Assembly (NCBI GenBank): GCA_012932295.1
Contig: JAAONU010000011.1
Span: forward strand, 16,824,136 to 16,888,135
Length of the DNA: 64,000 nucleotides
Reading direction: 5' to 3'
Origin: Cyclina sinensis
Taxonomy: Eukaryota > Mollusca > Bivalvia > Venerida > Veneridae
Shown here: positions 1 through 9,003 of the stretch, one piece after another
Layout: every line of letters begins with the position of its first letter
Position numbering within the stretch: position 1 is the stretch's first letter
Notes under the pieces: generated by a model
The model's input: the letters and a program-made list of their open reading frames with translations, nothing else
What the model was told of the DNA's origin: nothing
Databases searched by the model: none
Position numbers and translations under genes: made by a program

Positions 1-1
1 T

Positions 2-2017
2 GATCACTTTAAAAATCTTTACAGTGAAAATACAGTTACAAATATAAACGAAGATCATATAATAACAAATGATGAAGATTTAGACCAAGTCATCACTATG
101 TCAGAAATTAAAAATGCTGTTTTCAGCCAAAATAATAACAAGTGTAGCGGAAAAGATGCCTTGATAGCAGAGGTTTATCAACATTCATTTCATATAATTT
201 CACCGTTCATGTACGTTTTATTTAATCAAGTATTTGAAACCGGAAGGTACCCGGATACATGGGGAGAAGGTATTATAGTACCAATATACAAAGGGGGTGA
301 TATTGAAGATGTAAAAAATTACAGAGGAATCACTCTAATTCATATAATAGCGAAAATTTATTCTCAAGTATTATTAAATAGACTTACGAAATGGTCAGTT
401 AAACATGAGAAAATAATTGACAATCAATATGGTTTTCAAAAGGGAAAGTCGACAATTGACTGTGTATTTCTACTACATTCAATCATTGCAAAAACACTTA
501 CAGTTGGAAAGAAATTGTACTGTTGCTTCGTTGATTTTGAAAAATGCTTTGATACTCTAAATAGATCTTACATTTACCAAAAACTTATCAATGAAAATGT
601 TAGCACGAAATATGTCAATGCCATAAGAAATATGTATAACTGTGTTAAAGCTGCTGTAAGATATAAAAATACTACATCTAGCTTTTTTGAGTCAAATATT
701 GGTGCCAAGCAAGGGGATCCGAGTTCTAGCCTTTTATTTTTATTCTTTATAAACGATTTGTTACAAAATATAAATGATGATATAGATGGGCTTTTTACTT
801 TAAACGAGATAAAAATTTTCATCCTTTTATTTGCAGACGATGCAGCTTTGTTTGCACAAGAACCGGAAGCACTTCAATCTATGTTAAATGACCTACATAC
901 ATACTGTCAAACGTGGGGTTTAAAGGTTAATACAAATAAGACCAAAATAATAATTTTTGAACGAGGAAGACACACTTCTTACGATTTTATATACAATAAT
1001 GCAGTTCTAGAAAACGTTAAAATGTTTAAATATCTTGGTATAAATCTTTTCAAAAATGGTCATTGGCATCGTACTCAAAAGAAACTAGCACAACATTCAT
1101 CATATGCGCTTCATAATCTCTTTATTGTTTTCAATCAACTTGAATTGAATATTTCTGAAAAATGTAAATTGTTTGATTGTTTAGTTGGTTCAGTTTTGAA
1201 TTATGGCGCGGAAGTATTAGGTTATAATGAGGGTAAGGATATAGAAATTGTACACTGTAAATTTCTACGTAAGATCTTACATGTAAGAAAGTCAACTAAT
1301 CTTGATGGATTGTACGGGGAACTAGGAAGACATCCTATGAGAATCCAACGTAAATGTATTATAATCAAATATTGGCTTAAAATACTATCTTTAAAAGATA
1401 ACTGTTTAATAAAACAAATGTATAACTTACTCAAACATGATTTAGACAACAATCTTACATACAATGATAATAATTGGGCGTTTCATGTCAAGAAAATTTT
1501 AGATGAAATAGGAATGACAAATGTTTGGTTGAATCAAAATAATAGAGACTATGTTTTTAACTTTCAAGCAATTAGATTAAGAATATTAGATATATATAAA
1601 CAATCATGGTATACCAACATTAATAACTCTAGTAGACTTGAAACATATTGCTTATTTAAACATGAGTTTGAACTTGAAGAATATTTGAAACAAGTTAAAT
1701 TAAATAAGTATAGAATTGCACTAACAAAATTCAGGCTTTCATCACATAATTTAGAAATAGAAATCGGAAGACATGTCAATATAGCTAGAGAAAATAGAAA
1801 ATGTAGACAATGCAATATGAATCTGATAGAAAATGAATTTCATTTTTTGCTTGTTTGTCCAAAATATTATATGATTCGTAGACAGTTTTTGAAATCTTAT
1901 TTTTGTCGTTGGCCCACACTCCATAAATTAGATATTTTATTGTCTTCAAGAAATCCCAAAACGTTGACTAACCTATCCAAATACTTATATTTTGCGTTCA
2001 GAGAGCGAGATAGGTAA
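2..2017 (+). CDS. LINE A ORF2 (reverse transcriptase), 5'-partial
   Basis: This is the reverse transcriptase part of a LINE ORF2. The frame runs without a stop from base 2; the first Met at 98 is internal, so the true start is upstream of the window. Visible RT blocks are YRGITLIHIIAKIY, GFQKGKSTIDCVF, the catalytic motif with VDFEKCFD, AKQGDPSSS, and the active-site FADD at about 830-841 (FADD rather than the commoner YADD). Near the C terminus is a CRQCNMNL...HFLLVC zinc-knuckle-like pattern (C-x2-C...H-x4-C), as often seen at the end of jockey/CR1/L2-type ORF2 proteins. I see no frameshift or stop, so the visible 672 codons could be functional. The endonuclease domain would lie outside the window. 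The clade assignment is not certain. Confidence 0.88.
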   Translation, partial: DHFKNLYSENTVTNINEDHIITNDEDLDQVITMSEIKNAVFSQNNNKCSGKDALIAEVYQHSFHIISPFMYVLFNQVFETGRYPDTWGEGIIVPIYKGGDIEDVKNYRGITLIHIIAKIYSQVLLNRLTKWSVKHEKIIDNQYGFQKGKSTIDCVFLLHSIIAKTLTVGKKLYCCFVDFEKCFDTLNRSYIYQKLINENVSTKYVNAIRNMYNCVKAAVRYKNTTSSFFESNIGAKQGDPSSSLLFLFFINDLLQNINDDIDGLFTLNEIKIFILLFADDAALFAQEPEALQSMLNDLHTYCQTWGLKVNTNKTKIIIFERGRHTSYDFIYNNAVLENVKMFKYLGINLFKNGHWHRTQKKLAQHSSYALHNLFIVFNQLELNISEKCKLFDCLVGSVLNYGAEVLGYNEGKDIEIVHCKFLRKILHVRKSTNLDGLYGELGRHPMRIQRKCIIIKYWLKILSLKDNCLIKQMYNLLKHDLDNNLTYNDNNWAFHVKKILDEIGMTNVWLNQNNRDYVFNFQAIRLRILDIYKQSWYTNINNSSRLETYCLFKHEFELEEYLKQVKLNKYRIALTKFRLSSHNLEIEIGRHVNIARENRKCRQCNMNLIENEFHFLLVCPKYYMIRRQFLKSYFCRWPTLHKLDILLSSRNPKTLTNLSKYLYFAFRERDR

Positions 2018-2178
2018 TTAAAATAATTAAAATATTGTTTATTCTAAATTTCTCTGTTAACCCTTACACTGGTAGAGAGCTCCTCACACACTTACTCTAT
2101 GTCTTTGAATGATTTATTAGCTATGAATATGTATATGTATTCAATGCTTAATAAAAATTTGTTGTTGTTGTTGTTGTT
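2018..2178 (+). repeat. LINE A 3' UTR and (TTG)n tail
   Basis: The stretch is non-coding, AT-rich and ends with AATAAAAATT followed by about six TTG units. Its position directly after the ORF2 stop makes it the LINE 3' end. Confidence 0.7.
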
Positions 2179-2757
2179 ACAAGCTGTTTTTTTAACCGGC
2201 AATTAAACGATTATTCAAAATGCAAATGTATATCACAGTTAGAGACTACTTTATAAAACAATAAACATAACATTCAATAGAGTTTGATCAAGTTACTGAA
2301 AAAATAGAAAAAAAATATTGAACTGACTGATTGTGAAAACAAATGACTGTTATGATAACAGAAAAGGATACATAATGCTGAATAAAGGAAAACAGACTGA
2401 ATGTGATTGTCATACTTCCTCGTGAATTAAACATACCACCGTCGGAATATCATATACATAACACAGCATAAACAACATATTTGCAGCAATGAAGTAACAT
2501 AATAAAGAGGTGTGAAAAACGTGAAGACATTCGGCAATGAATTTCAAAATACAGTATAATTATTATCATTTTTAAGCTGTCTGAGAAGTAGCAAATCCTT
2601 TAATTTAGAATCACATATAGTGTCACGTGATCTTATGGAATGGACGTGTTTTTTGTGCGTTCGAAATATCATCAAAAAAATGATGTAATAATGGATTCTA
2701 ATAGAATTTTGTAGTGGATATATAATAATTCTACCATGATAGTGATGTTAAAGTAAT
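2179..2757. other. Interval between two LINEs; possibly LINE B 5' UTR
   Basis: I see no coding sequence. The part just upstream of the ORF1 start at 2758 probably includes the 5' UTR of LINE B, but nothing in the sequence marks where the element begins. Confidence 0.4.
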
Positions 2758-3825
2758 ATGACTAGGAAAAATCAGAATAAAAAGAGGAAAAATCGGGGAA
2801 GTAGTGGTAGTGAATCGGATGACATTTCAAATGCGTATAAACAGATAAAGACCGGAGGCCCGGCAGGCGGTAATTCGGACATTACGGATACAAAGCATGT
2901 AAGTGACATCTTAAGAGACACAAATTCAATTTTATACGAATCTGAAGAGTATACAAATAGCATTAGTGCTCAACTATTATCTGCAAACGATAGTTGTGAC
3001 CAACGTAATAGTAGACATATTGCTACAGAAAGTCAAAACATGGCTTCAGGTGGTCCTAATGACTGTTTGAGACAAAAAGGAAATGACAATGATATGTCCC
3101 AAAAACTCGATACGTTACTCACAGCCGTGTCACACCTACAGAAGACCCAAGATGGCATGAGACGGATGTTCGAGTCTAAATTGGAAAAGTTTAAAACAGA
3201 TTTAATGGAGAACATTGATACAAAAGTTAGGGCCTTACGTGATGAATTGTCAATGGATTTGTCTCGTGAGAGCAATCGTATCGACCAAATACTAAAAACA
3301 GTTCAGTCAATGCAAACACGGCTTGATACAATCGAGTCTAGATCAGATTTACCCTCTGGAAACAACACCGACACAAACAACAGGAATAGCGGTACACGGC
3401 AAAGCAATCCCTTGAATGACCCTGAACGTTGTATTGTTGCTACCGGGTTACCTGTAACCGAAGGCGAGGACCTCATACAAAAAGCAGAGGATATTATCAA
3501 ATGCCTAGGCGACCAAGTCTCATCAAATGTGCTTATCACGGGAGCAACAAGAATTCGAGCCAGATATAATAATCGACCACCATTGGTGAAAATAAGTTTC
3601 CAAAACACTGAAGAAAAAATTTTGGTGCTTAGTAATAAAATGAAACTTAAAGACAGTGAGAACTACAAGTCTGTGTATTTAAAGAGTAGTAAATCGCATG
3701 CCGAACGCTTAATAGAAATAAATGCCAGAACGATACTTCGCCAATTACCAGGAGGGCACGATCTGCGCGTGGACGCGAACGGACGCATCAGAGCCCGACA
3801 ACAACAACAACGACATGATGACTAG
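2758..3825 (+). CDS. LINE B ORF1 (nucleic-acid-binding, coiled coil)
   Basis: This is a 355-residue LINE ORF1-type protein. The N-terminal third is basic and Ser/Asn-rich (RKNQNKKRKNRGSSG). Residues about 115-200 are heptad-like and predicted coiled coil (KLDTLLTAVSHLQKTQDGM, ESKLEKFKTDLMENIDTKV). The C-terminal part (about 220-345) contains CIVATGLPVTEGEDL followed by hydrophobic and basic strands, and resembles the RRM-like plus C-terminal domain of other LINE ORF1 proteins that coat the element RNA. It ends QQQQRHDD and a TAG codon. The next in-frame codons belong to ORF2, with no spacer or frame change. Homology to other ORF1 proteins is by architecture; I do not recognise a named family. 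Confidence 0.8.
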   Translation: MTRKNQNKKRKNRGSSGSESDDISNAYKQIKTGGPAGGNSDITDTKHVSDILRDTNSILYESEEYTNSISAQLLSANDSCDQRNSRHIATESQNMASGGPNDCLRQKGNDNDMSQKLDTLLTAVSHLQKTQDGMRRMFESKLEKFKTDLMENIDTKVRALRDELSMDLSRESNRIDQILKTVQSMQTRLDTIESRSDLPSGNNTDTNNRNSGTRQSNPLNDPERCIVATGLPVTEGEDLIQKAEDIIKCLGDQVSSNVLITGATRIRARYNNRPPLVKISFQNTEEKILVLSNKMKLKDSENYKSVYLKSSKSHAERLIEINARTILRQLPGGHDLRVDANGRIRARQQQQRHDD

Positions 3826-6800
3826 GAATCACACCGGCTTAACGAATCTATTAAAGTTGCACATCTCAACGTATGTGGTTGGACCAATGAAAACAACGAA
3901 TTACGTCAACGTCTTATAAAGCCGTTAAACGCGGATATATTTTGTATATGTGAAACCCATTTATCAAACCAGTCTGTTATAAGTGTTGAGGATTATTCTT
4001 GGTACGGATTCAATCGTAAGGAATTACATAGAAATGCCCCAAAACCGTCTGGCGGCGTGGGTATATTAGTGCATCACCGTATTCAAGAAAACTTTGATAT
4101 TTCCGTAATTGATAAAACTTTTGACGGGATATTAGGTATAAAACTTGTACATAGAACTACAGATCATGAACTCGTAGTGTTTTCATGCTATCTACCTCCA
4201 GAAAATTCTACAAGAGGTCGCAACGCGCAAGGATTTTACTCACATTTGCTCGCCCAAGTGTATATGAATAGTGAAGTTGATAGTATGATTATTGCGGCAG
4301 ACTTAAATTCACGTATTGGGTCTTTATCAGATATAATGGACGATATTGACACTATTCCTAAACGCAATATCATAGACAAATCCATTAATCAGCACGGCCA
4401 CGAAATGATCGATTTCCTAAACGAATCAAAGTTTTGCGTACTTAACGGAAGATTCGGTGATTCAAACGACAATTTTACTTCTATTTCCCGTAAAGGTAAA
4501 GCGGTGGTTGACTACATGTGCGTGCCGCACGATGTTTTTCATAACTTTATTAACTTCCAGACAATAACTGTTAATTCCATTGTTGAAAATCAAAATCTTC
4601 ACGAGTTGTTAGGAGTGAGATCACGTTTACCAGACCATTGCGTTCTGCTAACCGAGTTCCGCTTGTCTGATTGTCAATCCACAAATGAACAATCAAAATA
4701 CCAGGAAAATAACAGTAGGCGTTTTAAGTTACATAAAATACCTGAAGACTTTATGGATAACGAGTTATCTAGATTAGCTCTATTAAGGATTATCTCGCAA
4801 ATCGAGCGCTGTCAGGAAAACCAACAAGATATTGACTTGATATACGAACAACTTTGTGATGTAATAATTACGGAAATGAAGTCACAAATACCGCAATACA
4901 GTGCATCGAAAAGTTCAAATAAAAGACTTCGTACCAAAAAGGCGTATTGGAACCAAACATTATCAGATCTTTGGAACATTATGCACAATAAAGAACGAAA
5001 ATTTCTACAATGCAAAGAAAATAGGCACATCAAAACGGCATTACGGCGTGAGTACATTGAATCCAGAAATGCGTTCGATAAAATGTTAAGGCAAAGTGAA
5101 CGCGCGTACAGGAGATCAGTCGCAGTTGAAATTGAAGATATGTCATCAAACAACCCCAATGATTTCTGGGATAAAATAAAACGTCTTGGTCCAAGAAAAG
5201 ATACTTCTATTCCCATTGAAATTATTGACAATAACGGTATTACGACAAATGATGAGAATAGAGTTTTTGAGAAATGGCGGTTAGACTTTCAGAATTTATA
5301 CACATGTTCAAACCAGAATGATTTTGATGATGCCCATTACAATCAAGCAAAGACGCACAAACTTTTAATTGAAAACGATATGAATGACCCCTTATATGAA
5401 CCTCACGAATTTTTGAACGGAAACATTACTATTGACGAAATAACTTGCATTATTATGCAAGCAAAATCAAGATCAGCCACCGGCTATGATGAAATCCCAT
5501 ACAGTGTGCTTAAATTCCCACCCGTTATAGCTGTTTTACAACAACTATTTCAGCTTGTGTTTGACACTAGTATTATACCGTCATCCTGGCGAAAATCTAT
5601 TATTTGCCCAATATTAAAAGATTGTTCTTCAGATAAACGTTTACCGATGAATTACAGGGGTATTAGCTTATTGTCATGTGTAAGTAAGTTGTACAGTTCA
5701 TTTATGAATAAACGCTTAACAAAGTTTTTGGAGCAGAATGACATCTTAGCCGATGAACAAAACGGGTTCAGGAGAAATCGTTCATGTGAGGATCACGTTT
5801 TCACGTTGAATAGCATTGTTCGTAATAATGACAACGTATTCACAGCATATATTGACTTGCGGAAGTGTTTTGACTTTATCGACAGAGATATGATGCTCTA
5901 TAAATTACTACTTAATCACATAGACGGTAAAATGTACAACTCGATTAAAAGTATATACGCCCAATCCTCATCATGTGTTCGTATAAACAATAAACTGACA
6001 GAGTGGTTCTTATGTGATACTGGCCTAAAACAAGGAGATAATTTGTCTCCAACAATTTTCGCAATATTTGCGAATGATCTGGTGCAAGAGATAAATGCCC
6101 TTGACCTTGGTATTATTATAAACAATGAAACAAAACTATCTATTCTCTTATACGCGGATGATATATGCCTAATAGCTGATAACGAAGAAAATTTACAAGC
6201 CATGTTAAACGTGCTACATTGCTGGTGTAAGAAATGGCGAGTGCTTATAAACACTGAAAAAAGCAAGTGCATGCATTTTAGAAAACCGCGTGCATTGCAG
6301 ACAAACTATAATTTCCACGTAGGTGAAAATATCCTAGAAACTGTAGATCAGTATAAGTATCTTGGTGTTGTTTTCAATGCTAAGGGAGATTTTGCTTTTC
6401 ACTGTGAAGCTTTGGCAAAAGGTGCAGGTCGTGCATTGGGAAACATTATCTCTAAAATACATAACTATAAAGATTGTGGATATAAATCATTTACAAAACT
6501 TTTTGAATCGTGTGTGGTACCAATATTAGACTATTGCGCTTCTGTATGGGGATTCAAACATTACCAATCAATCGAGAATATACAATACCGTGCTATACGT
6601 TACCATCTAGGTGTTCACCGTTTTACTCCCAAACTAGCGCTCACTGGAGACACTGGTTGGCTACCAAGTAACTATCGCCGTTGGATATCAATATTACGTT
6701 ATTGGAATAGACTTATTTTATTCAGCGACAACAGAATAACTAAACGTGTTTTTAACATGGATTATAATAAGTGTCGAAATAATTGGTGCAGTGACGTTAA

Positions 6801-7332
6801 AACGGTTATGTCAAAATTGAACTTAATCTGTCACTTTGAGAACAAAACCATTGTTTGTATGAAAACCGCTAAGAGCAAGATAATTGAACATTATGCCAAT
6901 ATTTGGAAAACGGATGTGCTAAAAATATCGAAATTACGAACTTACGTTACATTTAAAGACAAATTTATAACCGAGCAGTATGTAGAGTTAAATTTGGATA
7001 AACACGAAAAATCACTGTTAGCTCAATTTAGATGTGGCATTTTCCCGTTAAGGATTGAAACAGGGCGTTATGTTAATGAATCTCCAGAGGAGAGACTCTG
7101 TTTGTTTTGTAATGACCAGAAAATTGAAGATGAAATGCACTTCCTAATACAGTGTTCACTTTATAATAATATCAGAGTAGACATTTTCAGTCAACAATTG
7201 TCAAACACAGATTTTACTAACATGACCGATTATAATAAAATGAAATATCTTGTCATAAACTCTCCACGAAAGGTAGCTAGATATCTTGTTAAAGCCTATT
7301 TAGTTAGAAAGAATTCTTTGTATAACCGTTAA
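3826..7332 (+). CDS. LINE B ORF2 (AP endonuclease + reverse transcriptase)
   Basis: ORF2 is one open frame of 1,168 codons directly after the ORF1 TAG (3823-3825). The first Met is at 4057, but the endonuclease begins before it: KVAHLNVCGW (conserved Asn), CICETHLS (catalytic Glu) and GGVGILVHH are encoded at 3841-4077. Further endonuclease motifs are IIAADLNSRIG and RLPDHCVL (Asp-His). The RT domain follows: NYRGISLLSCVSKLY, NGFRRNRSCEDHVF, YIDLRKCFD, LKQGDNLSP and the YADD active site at 6151-6162. The C terminus has CLFCNDQKIEDEMHFLIQC, a C-x2-C...H-x4-C knuckle. I annotate from 3826 because a start at 4057 would delete catalytic residues. Translation must therefore use readthrough, reinitiation at a non-AUG codon, or the TAG is a mutation. 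All motifs are intact, so this copy may be active. Confidence 0.88.
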   Translation, partial: ESHRLNESIKVAHLNVCGWTNENNELRQRLIKPLNADIFCICETHLSNQSVISVEDYSWYGFNRKELHRNAPKPSGGVGILVHHRIQENFDISVIDKTFDGILGIKLVHRTTDHELVVFSCYLPPENSTRGRNAQGFYSHLLAQVYMNSEVDSMIIAADLNSRIGSLSDIMDDIDTIPKRNIIDKSINQHGHEMIDFLNESKFCVLNGRFGDSNDNFTSISRKGKAVVDYMCVPHDVFHNFINFQTITVNSIVENQNLHELLGVRSRLPDHCVLLTEFRLSDCQSTNEQSKYQENNSRRFKLHKIPEDFMDNELSRLALLRIISQIERCQENQQDIDLIYEQLCDVIITEMKSQIPQYSASKSSNKRLRTKKAYWNQTLSDLWNIMHNKERKFLQCKENRHIKTALRREYIESRNAFDKMLRQSERAYRRSVAVEIEDMSSNNPNDFWDKIKRLGPRKDTSIPIEIIDNNGITTNDENRVFEKWRLDFQNLYTCSNQNDFDDAHYNQAKTHKLLIENDMNDPLYEPHEFLNGNITIDEITCIIMQAKSRSATGYDEIPYSVLKFPPVIAVLQQLFQLVFDTSIIPSSWRKSIICPILKDCSSDKRLPMNYRGISLLSCVSKLYSSFMNKRLTKFLEQNDILADEQNGFRRNRSCEDHVFTLNSIVRNNDNVFTAYIDLRKCFDFIDRDMMLYKLLLNHIDGKMYNSIKSIYAQSSSCVRINNKLTEWFLCDTGLKQGDNLSPTIFAIFANDLVQEINALDLGIIINNETKLSILLYADDICLIADNEENLQAMLNVLHCWCKKWRVLINTEKSKCMHFRKPRALQTNYNFHVGENILETVDQYKYLGVVFNAKGDFAFHCEALAKGAGRALGNIISKIHNYKDCGYKSFTKLFESCVVPILDYCASVWGFKHYQSIENIQYRAIRYHLGVHRFTPKLALTGDTGWLPSNYRRWISILRYWNRLILFSDNRITKRVFNMDYNKCRNNWCSDVKTVMSKLNLICHFENKTIVCMKTAKSKIIEHYANIWKTDVLKISKLRTYVTFKDKFITEQYVELNLDKHEKSLLAQFRCGIFPLRIETGRYVNESPEERLCLFCNDQKIEDEMHFLIQCSLYNNIRVDIFSQQLSNTDFTNMTDYNKMKYLVINSPRKVARYLVKAYLVRKNSLYNR

Positions 7333-7589
7333 AACATTGTTTACATCACTATATTTTAGGTTTGAGTTTGTTTAAATTCCACAATATGTACATTGTTTTT
7401 GTATAATTCATTGGACTATTTATATTAGGATACTGATGATATGTATATCATAACCATAATTTCATGTGAAATATTTCTTATGTATAAATACCTTAGGTGA
7501 CTTATAGGTCCATTGGGCCGGGTGTAATGCTAAATTATTTATCATCGTCATTTGTAAATTGTCATACACATGTCACTATAATAAAGAAT

Positions 7590-7621
<32 letters not shown>
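7333..7621 (+). repeat. LINE B 3' UTR with (CTA)n tail
   Basis: It is non-coding sequence shared almost base for base with 12783-13045. It includes ATAATAAAGAATCTAC directly before the CTA triplets, and the triplet run closes the element. Confidence 0.85.
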
Positions 7622-7622
<1 letters not shown>

Positions 7623-9003
7623 TAGATATATAAGTGCTATACAACATCGAATTACATATAGATACGCATTGGATATGTGTACTCTGTAAAGAAAACAGTG
7701 ATTATCAGTACTTTCCTAGGCTTAAAAGCAGCATATAAATATTAGGCGAGATTGTTAATGTTTCGTTTGGACTGGGTGGCATTAAAGATTCAAACTGTTT
7801 GGCTTTTGGCCAGTGATAATTATATTTGCTGAAACAACGTTTCCTTATATCACAATATTATGGGAACACTGAAAGAACATGGTATTCTGGTTGAATGATT
7901 TGAATGTTACAGCTTAGACACAGTCTGTTATTTGTATTAGTTTGCCTACCTATTTCTGTAGCCAGATAATGAGATGATAGACGAGCCTGAATTTAGTTAA
8001 AGCCATTGTATCTGTTAATCTTTACTAATTGAAGACATTTTTATGGATCAAAATCATGTTTATATATGTAGTAATATTCAAGTTGACTTGAATCATTTAT
8101 ATTCCGCACAAAGTTTGTTGGTAGAAGATTAGTATCTTTGTTTCCTCTTCTTCTATGTGCTCTTAATTTATGATATTTTTTTCATGTAAAACTGTTTTAG
8201 TGTGTTAGCCCAGCGTAAATCCCCGTATGTCAAATTATTCTTTGCATCTTGTGTTTACATTTTTCATCGTACTTTAATTATCAATCTGTCACTGCAGATA
8301 ACTATCTTGGTCCAGTATTTTACGTAGCACGTTCACAGGTTTTTGTCCAAATTCTCCATACATACCTTCAAAATGTGAAGACTTTCTTACACATAAAACC
8401 TTTCTTAGGCAGTACAGTATATAACCTATTTTTGCTGTCATGGTAAAGCCATTTTAGGCACCATAATTAAGTGTAGACCACATTTAATTGTCCAATAATT
8501 TACATTTATCGCGTGCTTTTAGTTTCAGTTGATAAAAAACCCAATGAAGAGAGCGTGACTGCACATAGCGAGTGTTGCGCTTTTCTGTCCATATTTCTAT
8601 AAAGACTGTATGATTTTTCTTCTAGTAGAATGAACGAAAGTTTCTTATCTCATGAAAGATCATTATCATTAACGTGGTTCAACTACTAAATAGATGATAG
8701 TGATCTAAATTATTGCCATGCAAACTTAAAAAAAAGGATCTTTACATCTGAGTAAAATAATATGGTAAAGATGCATGAATAATTGATTGACTGGCGGTTT
8801 TTTTGATTCACTGGGTTGTTGATTGATTAAATGAAAATTTGTTGTTGCTTTCGTATGTTGATAAATCGACTGATAGAATGGTTTATTAATTGATCGATCG
8901 ACAAAAATGTTAATCACTAATTTGATAATGGTAAAAACAGCTGTAGCGCTAATGTTTAATCACGAGTTAAACTTATTCGGCTGTGCACTTCACCCAAGTA
9001 CTC
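7622..9003. other. Intergenic, no gene seen
   Basis: The DNA is AT-rich with only short random ORFs. On the minus strand an AATAAA hexamer at 8882-8887 lies about 117 bases after the stop of the membrane-protein gene and may be its poly(A) signal. Confidence 0.6.
8882..8887 (-). terminator. Candidate poly(A) signal of the membrane-protein gene
   Basis: The hexamer AATAAA reads on the minus strand, downstream of the stop at 9004. It is identified by motif and distance only. Confidence 0.35.

Larger units (their letters stand above)
1..2178 (+). mobile_element. LINE A: non-LTR retrotransposon, 3' part, cut by window edge
   Basis: This is the 3' portion of a LINE. The reading frame is already open at the left edge of the window, so its 5' part lies outside. 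It contains the reverse transcriptase and C-terminal part of ORF2, a 3' UTR of about 140 bp, and a terminal (TTG)n run at about 2159-2177. A short microsatellite at the 3' end in place of poly(A) is typical of several LINE clades and also marks the end of LINE B. LINE A differs from LINE B in protein sequence and in tail repeat, so they are separate families. I could not find target-site duplications because the 5' end is missing. Confidence 0.88.
2758..7621 (+). mobile_element. LINE B: near-complete two-ORF non-LTR retrotransposon
   Basis: The element has ORF1 (2758-3825), ORF2 (3826-7332), a 3' UTR (7333-about 7588) and a (CTA)n/(ACT)n tail at about 7590-7621. Both ORFs are undamaged apart from the single TAG between them. 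A second, 5'-truncated copy with the same 3' UTR lies at 12146-13045 and defines the 3' end. The 5' boundary is unknown and could lie anywhere in 2179-2757. The ORF1 start is used here as the safe left limit. Confidence 0.9.

Noticed and set aside
3722..3919. 65-codon ORF overlapping the ORF1/ORF2 junction
   Set aside because: It is out of frame with both LINE ORFs, ends at 3919 and contains no known motif. It matters only because it excludes simple reinitiation into ORF2.
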